5,018 bases of DNA from an uncultured Bacteroidota bacterium (GTDB lineage: Bacteria > Bacteroidota > Bacteroidia > Flavobacteriales > Schleiferiaceae): the NCBI GenBank assembly GCA_913056475.1, contig CAJXMS010000180.1, forward strand, positions 1 to 5,018. Reading direction: 5' to 3'. The notes under the pieces were generated by a model. It was given only the letters and a program-made list of their open reading frames with translations, did no database searches and was not told the origin of the DNA. Positions 1 to 5,018 of the stretch are shown in pieces; within the stretch, counting starts at the first letter, position 1, and every line of letters begins with the position of its first letter. The translations under genes were made by a program, and so were the position numbers.

Positions 1-416
1 CCCTTGGAGGAGAAAACGCTGCGGCGTACGGTAAAGGGCTCGGTATGCTTCGGGAGCTGGGTCACGTTGGTAAGCAAGGCCGCCTCCAGGGCCACGGTAA
101 GAGCCGGCGCGAGGGCTTTCCCATTGGAGGTACCACTTATAATCACGGTAGTGGCTTCTTTCGCTTGCGCCACTTGGGCCACGGCTTGGCCGTAAGCGTT
201 GGCATCGAAACTTTTAAAAGATTCGTCTTTTAGTTCTATGACTTCTTTGAGCCCGTAGTTTCCGGCCTGAGCCAAGTCTTCCTCCGGCTGCCCTATGGAC
301 ACTCCATAAGCTTCGGTTCCGAGCATTTCGGCCGTTTTGGCCGCATAAGTGGCCGCTTCCCAAGTGGTTTTTTTAACGTTTCCGTCCCAATTTTCAAGGT
401 ATACCAGTACAGACAT
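1..416 (-). CDS. etfA: Electron transfer flavoprotein alpha subunit, N-terminal part (cut by left window edge)
   Basis: EtfA pairs with EtfB in a soluble cytoplasmic heterodimer that carries electrons from acyl-CoA and related flavin dehydrogenases to the membrane quinone pool. Only the first 138 codons are present, starting at the ATG whose complement is at 414-416. The protein begins MSVLVYLENWDGNVKKTTWE and continues with a Rossmann-like domain I: an early helix rich in Ala (EAATYAAKTAEMLG), a VIISGTSNGKALAPALTVAL segment near residues 92-111, and VRRSVFSSK at the edge, matching the conserved R-x-(V/A)-(F/Y)-S-x-K region of the family. The C-terminal domain that holds FAD lies outside the window. 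The gene follows etfB by 44 bp on the same strand with no terminator visible between them, so co-transcription is likely. The upstream AAAGAA is only a weak ribosome site. Identification rests on the fold pattern plus the etfB neighbour. Confidence 0.93.
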   Translation of the reverse strand, partial: MSVLVYLENWDGNVKKTTWEAATYAAKTAEMLGTEAYGVSIGQPEEDLAQAGNYGLKEVIELKDESFKSFDANAYGQAVAQVAQAKEATTVIISGTSNGKALAPALTVALEAALLTNVTQLPKHTEPFTVRRSVFSSK

Positions 417-460
417 TGCTTGTGTTCTTTAGTGTTTTCTTAAAAAATCCGGCCTAGCGC

Positions 461-1207
461 TTAGAGGGCTTTGGCCTCCTCGTGCAGGAGACGGACCAGT
501 TCTTCTATATTTTCCGCATCTACCATCTTCACGTCTCCTTTCGGTGCGGGTTTTTCGAAGGTACCCACTTTAGTACGGGGCGCTGTTTCTGCAGGCGGCC
601 GTACATCCAGGGGTTTTTTCCGGGCCTGCATTATGCCGCGCATATTGGGTATTTTGAGGTCGCTTTCTTCCACCAGGCCCTTCTGGCCGCCTATTACAAA
701 GGGCAATTGGGCGGATAGTTTTTCCTTACCACCGTCTATTTCGCGGATCAACTCCGCTTTATCACCTTCCACTTCCATGCCTACACAGGCATTTATGAAG
801 GGCTGCTGCAAGAGGGCCGCCACCATGCCGCCCACCTGGCCGCCGTTGTAGTCTATGGATTCCCGCCCGGTTATAATCAGGTCGTATTTCTCTGCCTCGG
901 CCACCGCGGCAATTTGCTTGGCCACCTGAAAGCCGTCGGTGGCTTCCTGATCCACGCGAATGGCGTTATCGGCCCCTATGGCCAGGGCTTTCCGCAGCGT
1001 AGGCTCTACCTCGGCGCCGCCTACGGTAAGCACAGTCACTTCGGCGCCCTCTTTCTCCTTAAGCCATACCGCACGGGTAAGGCCAAATTCGTCATACGGG
1101 TTGATTACAAATTGCACCCCTTCTTTGTCCAGGGCGCTGTTATCCTCGGTAAATTTAATTTTGGTAGTGGTATCAGGTACGTGGCTGATACAAACAAGAA
1201 CCTTCAT
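461..1207 (-). CDS. etfB: Electron transfer flavoprotein beta subunit
   Basis: EtfB is the partner of EtfA. It binds structural AMP and supplies the loop that docks on partner dehydrogenases. The 248-residue product has the usual family length. Visible landmarks are NPYDEFGLTRAVWLKE (36-51), the VLTVGG strand-turn (59-64), the nucleotide-site segment GRESIDYNGGQVGGMVAALL (114-133), and the EtfB signature region at about 155-198 (REIDGG, then SAQLPFVIGGQKGL, then IPNMRGIMQARKK). That last part corresponds to the recognition loop and its conserved lysines. I chose the ATG at 1207 because MKVLVCISHVPDT matches the normal EtfB N-terminus. An in-frame TTG at 1216 would add only MDD. The ribosome site is weak (GGA just upstream). 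The stop is TAA. A probable promoter lies at 1252-1281. The gene is first in an etfBA operon and divergent from folA. Confidence 0.96.
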   Translation of the reverse strand: MKVLVCISHVPDTTTKIKFTEDNSALDKEGVQFVINPYDEFGLTRAVWLKEKEGAEVTVLTVGGAEVEPTLRKALAIGADNAIRVDQEATDGFQVAKQIAAVAEAEKYDLIITGRESIDYNGGQVGGMVAALLQQPFINACVGMEVEGDKAELIREIDGGKEKLSAQLPFVIGGQKGLVEESDLKIPNMRGIMQARKKPLDVRPPAETAPRTKVGTFEKPAPKGDVKMVDAENIEELVRLLHEEAKAL

Positions 1208-1251
1208 ATCGTCCAAACTTGCTTAAAGGGTTATGCGAAAAATAGCTGTTG

Positions 1252-1281
1252 CGAAATTAGCCCAAAAAAGGGCGTTGGCAA
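1252..1281 (-). promoter_or_regulatory. Probable Bacteroidota-type promoter for etfBA
   Basis: Read on the minus strand, TTG (1279-1281) is followed after 19 nt by TAATTTCG (1252-1259). This resembles the Bacteroidota primary sigma factor pattern TTG/TAnnTTTG, with one mismatch (C for T) in the -7 element. It lies 44 bp ahead of the etfB ATG, which suits a short leader. The spacer contains the small inverted repeat GCCC-TTTTTT-GGGC (1260-1273). Assignment is by motif and position only. Confidence 0.5.
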
Positions 1282-1328
1282 AAGTCCTTTTTTGCTTACA
1301 CCTTTCAGAATGGGCAGCAGGCTCATTT

Positions 1329-1382
1329 GTTCAGTGGGCTAGGACCGCCGGGCCAAAGGTGACCTGCCCCAGCCTACTGAGC
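1329..1382 (+). other. Stem-loop in the etfB-folA intergenic region
   Basis: GTTCAGTGGGCT (1329-1340) pairs with AGCCTACTGAGC (1371-1382) over 12 positions, two of which are G-U pairs in plus-strand RNA. The minus-strand transcript would have A-C mismatches at both places, so the structure favours plus-strand transcription. The 30-nt apex can form a further GGGC/GCCC stem (1350-1353 with 1366-1369). A T-rich stretch, including TTTTTCTTT, follows about 18 nt after the stem, too far and too interrupted for a standard intrinsic terminator. It could be a small RNA, an element of a long folA leader, or a DNA site. Confidence 0.45.
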
Positions 1383-1520
1383 CGGTATTTAAATTAGTAT
1401 TTTTCTTTGCAAGCGCATTTTCGTGAGGGGAAGCAGAATAGCCTTTGATGCTTTATAAACAAAGTCAGTTCCCATAGGCCTAAGGAATAAGCCCATCCAA
1501 GCCATACCGCCCCAAGTTGC

Positions 1521-1528
1521 TACCTTTG
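1521..1528 (+). promoter_or_regulatory. Candidate -7 element for folA (TACCTTTG)
   Basis: TACCTTTG is an exact match to the Bacteroidota -7 consensus TAnnTTTG. It lies about 70 bp upstream of the folA ATG at 1602. No TTG is present at the expected distance of roughly 17-23 bp upstream, so the -33 element is poor. A start here would give a leader of about 70 nt that contains the purine-rich GAGGGAGGAG and the short reading frame at 1546-1629. Confidence 0.4.
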
Positions 1529-1545
1529 CCTTTGAGGGAGGAGTG

Positions 1546-1629
1546 ATGTTGGTAAGGCCTATCATGCGGGTAGGAATGCCTTTTATGAAAGCTTCTCCGT
1601 TATGGATAAACCTACTCCCATGCATTTAA
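1546..1629 (+). CDS. Possible 27-residue upstream peptide overlapping the start of folA
   Basis: A purine-rich GAGGGAGGAG (1534-1543) resembles a strong Shine-Dalgarno sequence. It runs almost up to an ATG at 1546, and a GTG at 1543 or an ATG at 1564 are alternatives. The frame encodes MLVRPIMRVGMPFMKASPLW and then INLLPCI before TAA at 1627-1629. It is out of frame with folA and ends just after two possible folA ATGs (1602 and 1620), an arrangement that would allow translational coupling. The spacing between the Shine-Dalgarno sequence and the first ATG is very short, the peptide matches no family I recognise, and short frames arise by chance. Treat it as a speculative leader peptide. Confidence 0.2.
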   Translation: MLVRPIMRVGMPFMKASPLWINLLPCI

Positions 1630-2114
1630 CCATGATTGCCGCCCTGGCGGAAAACGGGGTGATCGGCAAAGACAACCAGCTCATTTGGCGCTTTCCCAAC
1701 GATCTGAAGCGCTTTAAAAAGCTCACCCTCGGGCACCATGTGCTCATGGGGCGGAAAACCTTTGAAAGCGTAAACCGGCCGCTGCCGGGCCGGACCAACG
1801 TAGTGATTACCCGGCAAAAGGATTACCAGGCCCCCGGTTGCATCGTAGTCCACACCTTGGAAGCGGCCCTGCGCAAAGCGGAAAATGACCCGCAACCCTT
1901 TGTGATCGGGGGCGCCAAAATTTACGAGCTGGCCCTGCCCTATGCGGACACTTTGGAGCTCACCCATATTCACCACTCTTACGAGGGCGATACTTACTTT
2001 CCCGAATGGGATCAGCAGGCCTGGGAATTAGTAGCCCGCGAAGCGCATTCCGCAGACGAAAAGCACCCCCATGCCTTTGAGTATCGTACCTACCAGAAGG
2101 TAAAGGGGCAATAG
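1602..2114 (+). CDS. folA: Dihydrofolate reductase
   Basis: This enzyme reduces 7,8-dihydrofolate to tetrahydrofolate with NADPH in the cytoplasm, which sustains thymidylate, purine and methionine synthesis. The 170-residue protein shows the full DHFR pattern: LTMIAALAENGVIGKDNQLIW (9-29) with the mobile loop, the catalytic acid Asp34 in W-R-F-P-N-D (E. coli Asp27), the NADPH-binding MGRKTFESVNRPLPGRTNVVI (49-69), VIGGAKIYELALPYAD (101-116) with the GG cofactor motif, and GDTYFPEWD (129-137). The position matching E. coli Pro21 is Ile28 (LIW instead of MPW). The family's usual N-terminus fits ATG 1620 (MHLTMIAA) as well as ATG 1602, so the first six residues are uncertain, and neither start has a clear ribosome site. 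The gene stands alone, divergent from etfBA and convergent with ccmEF. Confidence 0.96.
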   Translation: MDKPTPMHLTMIAALAENGVIGKDNQLIWRFPNDLKRFKKLTLGHHVLMGRKTFESVNRPLPGRTNVVITRQKDYQAPGCIVVHTLEAALRKAENDPQPFVIGGAKIYELALPYADTLELTHIHHSYEGDTYFPEWDQQAWELVAREAHSADEKHPHAFEYRTYQKVKGQ

Positions 2115-2255
2115 TAGCCCCCCAATTAGGCTTGATCTTTGGGTGGTGTCATCTTGACCATTGTCAAATAGGGCCGAAAAGCCCTCCAACGCTTACACCC
2201 TCCCCCCCTTAGCACTCTGCGTTATGCTTCCTGCATGGGAGCGGGTAAACCAGAG

Positions 2256-2278
2256 CAAGCCTTAGCCACCAAGGCTTG
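2256..2278. terminator. Possible bidirectional terminator hairpin between folA and ccmF
   Basis: CAAGCCTT (2256-2263) and AAGGCTTG (2271-2278) form a perfect 8-bp stem with a 7-nt loop. It lies between two convergent genes, about 140 bp after folA and 160 bp after ccmF. Because it is symmetric it could act on both transcripts. There is no T tract on either side, so it is not a standard intrinsic terminator. The role is inferred from position. Confidence 0.3.
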
Positions 2279-2324
2279 AAGAGGGCCGGCTATCGAACAG
2301 CCAAAATTGATGCCTTCTTAACCC

Positions 2325-2338
2325 GGGGCCTACGCCCC
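2325..2338. repeat. GC-rich tetraloop inverted repeat
   Basis: GGGGC (2325-2329) and GCCCC (2334-2338) flank a CTAC loop and form a short, very GC-rich hairpin about 100 bp past the ccmF stop. No T run follows on either strand. It may help end ccmF transcription, but nothing more than the symmetry supports that. Confidence 0.3.
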
Positions 2339-2437
2339 AACTGCCTTACGCTCCTCTTCGATTAACCAGCAGATAGCCTGGTCAATAATTGATTTAGGAA
2401 AGCACCGCAATCTTAGGTCTAAGCTTTAGAGGCGGGT

Positions 2438-4861
2438 TCAGCCTTTCTTCACCACCCGCTGGTAAATAGCCAGGCCCGTTCCAATCACCATCAGGATGGA
2501 GCCCAGCCAGAGGATATTGATCAAGGGAAAAACGATCGCCTTCATCACGATGAAAGGTTTCTCTTCCGCGTTGGCTTCCGACCAGGCCGTGATTTTAATC
2601 CGCTTACTCTCCTGTTCTACGGAAGCAAAGCGAAATTTGTAACCCAGGGAATCCATAACCACATCCTCAAAGCTTTCCTGATTGCCTTCGATCTTATAAC
2701 TGGGGCGAAGCGAAAATTCCTGGCCCATCACATTGATCAAGCGAGCGGCGGCCGTAAGCCGGATCCGCTGCACCTGGCCTGTCTCCTCGTTCATGCCCGC
2801 ATTGACCATCAGGCTATCCAGCACGATGAAATGGTTTTTATAGATCGCCGTATCCCCTTGCCCCAAAAGTACTTCCTGTTCATCGGTGTAGCCATCTTCG
2901 GTCTCCGGCTCCAGATAAGAAGAATAGGTAACGTGGGTGTATAAATCCTTGTCCCAGTAGTGGCGGGTATCCGGATTGGGCGTGGGCCCCATATTATCGC
3001 TCATCTGGAGATAAGGATGGAGGGTGAAGAGCGAATCTGCCTGAGCGGTCGTATCGCTCAGGTATTGGACGGTATAGTACTGCTTTTGGATACTATCGCT
3101 CATTCCCTGGAACACCGCCGTGTAAGGGCCCAGCGGGATGGTATCGCCCAGTTCCATAAGGGCGTTCTCGTTGGCCGGTAAATCCTCACTTAGGAACACC
3201 CGGCTGCTGGAAATGACCGATTGCTTGGCATTAGAAATAAGCGCCCCCAAAAGCAGGAGCCCGATGCCCAGGTGAGCCACGCTGCTGCCGGATAGGGTAA
3301 GCCGTCCCCGGCCTTTGACCAGCCAGTAGTCCAGATTACTCACGGCCGCCAAAATACTGGTTACCAGTAAAACGAGATAGATCGGTTGATTCCAAAAACC
3401 ATAAAGCTGGGCCAGAAGGGCACTCAGGAGAAGGCTAATAATGGCCGAGCGGCGGAAAGAGCGCCAAAAAAGATGCGCATTGGTCTTCCCGTAATTCAGA
3501 AACTGCCCTACCGCGATAAGCACTACAATAATAATGGCAAAAGGCACCTGAAAGCTGTTGTAATGTTCAATGGCATCCAGGGGGGGCGCCATTTTATCGC
3601 CCATCAAAGGCACTACGCCTTCGGGCCCGATCAGCTTGTTGATCACGGGGATGCTGGTGCTAAAAATGATCTGAAAGCCACTTACCAGGAGGGTCAAACT
3701 ACCGATAAACATCCAAAACTCCCGGCTGCTGAGGTTATCGTCTCCTTTAGCGCTAGGGATTTGTTTCCACCGGTACACCAGGAGCCCGAGCGCTACCAGC
3801 ACAAAGAAGCCCAGGTAGATCAATAACTGGCCACTCATACCCAGATCCACAAAAGCATGTACGCTGCTATCGCCCAGCACACCGCTGCGGGTAAGGAAAG
3901 TGGAATAGAGCACCAGTAAAAAGCCCAGTAAACTCATGGCAAAAGCCGCTCGCAAGCCCGTCCTTTTATGGCGATAAATAAGCAGCAAGTGGGCCGCGCC
4001 CACGATGATGAGCCAAGGTACCAGGGAGGAGTTTTCTACCGGATCCCAGGCCCAAAAACCACCAAAGCTAAGCGCCTCGTAAGCCCAGGCGCCGCCCATG
4101 AGAATACCTAAGCCCAAGATACCCACGCTGAAAAAGGTCCAGGGTAAGGCCGGTTTAACCCAGGATTTGAAATCCCCACGGAGTAGCGCGGCAATGCCAA
4201 AGGCAAAGGGCACCAGAGTAGAAGCAAAACCCAGAAACAACACCGGCGGATGGATGGTCATCCAGTAATTCTGCAGAAGGGGATTAAGGCCAGCGCCGTC
4301 CATAAAAGCCGGGAAGCGCTCCAGGTAGTTGGCCACCTCTGTCCAGGGAGCGCTGAGGTTTTCAGGCATATTCCGCATGAGTACAAAGGGGCTGCTGCCT
4401 ACCTTTATACCCAAGGGGTAAAGCCCCAGGATCATGCTGGCCAGAAAGCCCTGTACCGCGGCAAAAACCGCCATCACCGGCGCCTCCCATTGGCGGGCGG
4501 TATACATTAAAATCAGGCCCAGCACTACGTGCCAGAACAGCCACAAAATAAAACTTCCCTCTTGCCCCTCCCAGAAGGCACTGAACATATAGCGCAGCGG
4601 CAGGGCATTGCTGGTGTGTTCAAAAACATAATTGTACTCATAATACTGCTGGAGCATGATATAGAACAGCATGCCCACTACACCCAGTACGCCCACCGAG
4701 TGAGCCCAGAAGGCCCCCCGGGCCAAACGCCCATAGCCTTTTTCTTCTTTTCGGTGATAAAGCAAATAAGCCATTGCGGCGACCAAAGCGCCCACAAAAG
4801 CAAGACTGCTAAAGGCCCGGCCCAATTGGCCCGCCCACAGGTGCTCCCCTACATATTCCAT
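2438..4861 (-). CDS. ccmF: Cytochrome c biogenesis heme lyase subunit CcmF
   Basis: CcmF is an integral membrane protein that takes heme from CcmE and attaches it to the CXXCH motif of apocytochrome c on the outer face of the cytoplasmic membrane (Ccm System I). The 807-residue protein has about 14-15 membrane segments. It carries the tryptophan-rich heme-handling motif GGFWAWDPVENSSLVPWL (267-284). Four histidines match the E. coli set in position and context: His204 (TIHPP), His291 (AAHLLL), His335 (SSVHAF) and His530 (VAHLGIG), counterparts of His173, His261, His303 and His491. Between the membrane segment at about 526-545 and the last one at about 773-797 lies a soluble region of roughly 225 residues, larger than in the E. 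coli protein (about 647 residues in total). The start at 4861 is set by an AAGGAG site 6 nt upstream. It lies 10 bp after ccmE in the same operon. The stop is TGA. Confidence 0.95.
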   Translation of the reverse strand: MEYVGEHLWAGQLGRAFSSLAFVGALVAAMAYLLYHRKEEKGYGRLARGAFWAHSVGVLGVVGMLFYIMLQQYYEYNYVFEHTSNALPLRYMFSAFWEGQEGSFILWLFWHVVLGLILMYTARQWEAPVMAVFAAVQGFLASMILGLYPLGIKVGSSPFVLMRNMPENLSAPWTEVANYLERFPAFMDGAGLNPLLQNYWMTIHPPVLFLGFASTLVPFAFGIAALLRGDFKSWVKPALPWTFFSVGILGLGILMGGAWAYEALSFGGFWAWDPVENSSLVPWLIIVGAAHLLLIYRHKRTGLRAAFAMSLLGFLLVLYSTFLTRSGVLGDSSVHAFVDLGMSGQLLIYLGFFVLVALGLLVYRWKQIPSAKGDDNLSSREFWMFIGSLTLLVSGFQIIFSTSIPVINKLIGPEGVVPLMGDKMAPPLDAIEHYNSFQVPFAIIIVVLIAVGQFLNYGKTNAHLFWRSFRRSAIISLLLSALLAQLYGFWNQPIYLVLLVTSILAAVSNLDYWLVKGRGRLTLSGSSVAHLGIGLLLLGALISNAKQSVISSSRVFLSEDLPANENALMELGDTIPLGPYTAVFQGMSDSIQKQYYTVQYLSDTTAQADSLFTLHPYLQMSDNMGPTPNPDTRHYWDKDLYTHVTYSSYLEPETEDGYTDEQEVLLGQGDTAIYKNHFIVLDSLMVNAGMNEETGQVQRIRLTAAARLINVMGQEFSLRPSYKIEGNQESFEDVVMDSLGYKFRFASVEQESKRIKITAWSEANAEEKPFIVMKAIVFPLINILWLGSILMVIGTGLAIYQRVVKKG
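2552..3226 (-). other. Enlarged periplasmic domain of CcmF (residues about 546-770)
   Basis: This part of ccmF encodes a polar region between the last two membrane segments. It includes the family-typical stretch LHPYLQMSDN (614-623) followed by RHYWDKDLYTHVTY (633-646), which corresponds to the YP...RDLY region of other CcmF proteins. It also has many acidic residues (for example EPETEDGYTDEQE, 651-663). The length accounts for most of the difference from E. coli CcmF. By topology it should face the periplasm, next to the apocytochrome and CcmE docking side. Confidence 0.6.
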
Positions 4862-4867
4862 CTACAG

Positions 4868-4873
4868 CTCCTT
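4868..4873 (-). promoter_or_regulatory. Strong Shine-Dalgarno site for ccmF overlapping the ccmE stop
   Basis: Read on the minus strand, AAGGAG ends 6 nt before the ccmF ATG and shares its first two bases with the ccmE TAA (4872-4874). This fixes the ccmF start and suggests translational coupling of the two genes. A full Shine-Dalgarno sequence stands out here, since the etfA, etfB and folA starts have only weak ones. Confidence 0.7.
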
Positions 4874-5018
4874 AATAAGTTTGACCGGCCATTTGCTGCT
4901 GGTCGTTGTATTTACTCGGGCACTTCATAAGGATTTCCCGCGCCACAAAAGCACTATCGGTGGCGTGTCCTTTCATGGTGATCTCTTCGCTCCGTTCAAA
5001 ATCCTGTGGCTTTGGCTC
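4872..5018 (-). CDS. ccmE: Cytochrome c maturation heme chaperone CcmE, C-terminal part (cut by right window edge)
   Basis: CcmE is a membrane-anchored periplasmic protein that binds heme covalently and hands it to CcmF. Only the last 48 codons and the stop are present, entering from the right edge in frame as EPKPQDFERSEEITMKGHAT and then DSAFVAREILMKCPSKYNDQ, ending QQMAGQTY. The pattern (P.DF-acidic-basic, then E-x-(I/V)-x-(L/M)-K/x-G, then F-x-A-x-x-I/V-L-x-K-C) is that of the CcmE OB-fold's last strands. E. coli has LAKHDENY at the end of the fold, with the heme-binding His; here the aligned segment is LMKCPSKY, a CxxxY motif (Cys codon 4920-4922, Tyr codon 4908-4910). The short tail after it lacks the extended flexible C-terminus of proteobacterial CcmE. 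Genes for CcmB, CcmC and related proteins probably lie beyond the edge. Confidence 0.88.
   Translation of the reverse strand, partial: EPKPQDFERSEEITMKGHATDSAFVAREILMKCPSKYNDQQQMAGQTY

Larger units (their letters stand above)
1208..1601. other. Divergent intergenic region between etfB and folA
   Basis: These 394 bases separate the etfB and folA start codons. They hold the probable etfB promoter (1252-1281), a strong stem-loop (1329-1382), a T-rich stretch (about 1387-1408), a folA promoter candidate (1521-1528) and a short upstream reading frame with a good ribosome site (from 1536). A minus-strand frame of 78 codons across 1389-1625 is not convincing as a gene: it resembles no family I recognise, lacks a clear ribosome site and overlaps the start of folA. 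No tRNA or known riboswitch is recognisable. Confidence 0.7.
2115..2437. other. Convergent intergenic region between folA and ccmF
   Basis: These 323 bases lie between the ends of two genes that face each other. No complete gene is visible. The region holds several inverted repeats: TTGAC-CATT-GTCAA (2154-2167), AGGGC-6 nt-GCCCT (2170-2185), the 8-bp stem at 2256-2278, GGGGC-CTAC-GCCCC (2325-2338) and ACCAG-8 nt-CTGGT (2365-2382). None is followed by a T run on either strand. A 31-codon open stretch on the minus strand (2330-2425) has no ATG and may be a relic or chance. Confidence 0.7.

Noticed and set aside
1278..1295. Intrinsic terminator on the plus strand (short stem followed by T6)
   Set aside because: The stem is weak and no plus-strand gene lies upstream that would need it.
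471..1342. Several plus-strand open frames opposite etfB (up to 142 codons)
   Set aside because: They are antisense to etfB, which has a complete family signature; these frames have unlikely compositions.
1329..1382. Known folate-type riboswitch for folA
   Set aside because: The stem-loop shows no recognisable conserved core of the described tetrahydrofolate riboswitches, so only a generic structure is reported.
1389..1625. Minus-strand open frame of 78 codons across the folA upstream region
   Set aside because: It overlaps the start of folA on the opposite strand, has no clear ribosome site, and its product resembles no family I recognise.
1626..1976. Minus-strand open frame of 116 codons
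   Set aside because: It lies wholly inside folA, whose frame shows all DHFR motifs.
3386..3826. Plus-strand open frame of 146 codons
   Set aside because: It lies inside ccmF on the opposite strand, in a region encoding well-supported membrane segments.
4529..4930. Plus-strand open frame of 133 codons crossing the ccmE-ccmF junction
   Set aside because: It is antisense to two real genes; the ccmF N-terminus and the ccmE C-terminus explain this DNA.

Overview
The window is ordinary chromosomal DNA from a member of the Bacteroidota. Three things support this: the protein style of a CcmE/CcmF pair, -7 elements of the TAnnTTTG type ahead of the genes, and mostly weak ribosome binding sites. The DNA looks moderately GC-rich by eye, so a Cytophagia- or Saprospiria-like lineage is more likely than a low-GC Flavobacterium. 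That placement is inference. I see no mobile element, CRISPR array, tRNA or rRNA.

Layout from left to right: (1) 1-416, minus strand, the first 138 codons of etfA, cut by the left edge. (2) 461-1207, minus, complete etfB, 44 bp upstream of etfA, so the pair forms an etfBA operon for the electron-transfer flavoprotein. (3) 1208-1601, a 394-bp divergent intergenic region with a probable etfB promoter, a 12-bp stem-loop, a folA promoter candidate and a 27-codon upstream reading frame that runs into folA. (4) 1602-2114, plus, folA, dihydrofolate reductase. (5) 2115-2437, a 323-bp convergent intergenic region with GC-rich inverted repeats. (6) 2438-4861, minus, complete ccmF, a cytochrome c heme lyase subunit with an enlarged periplasmic domain. 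(7) 4872-5018, minus, the last 48 codons of ccmE, the heme chaperone, cut by the right edge. The ccmE-ccmF gap is 10 bp, with the ccmF Shine-Dalgarno sequence overlapping the ccmE stop.

The genes form three transcription units. EtfAB passes electrons from acyl-CoA and other flavin dehydrogenases towards the quinone pool. DHFR makes tetrahydrofolate. CcmE and CcmF act one after the other: CcmE carries heme outside the membrane and CcmF attaches it to apocytochrome c. No functional link between the three units is visible.

The most informative detail is that CcmE carries a cysteine-type CxxxY heme-binding motif where the E. coli protein has HxxxY. I found no convincing previously undescribed system. 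The other points of interest are small non-coding structures and the unusual region just upstream of folA.
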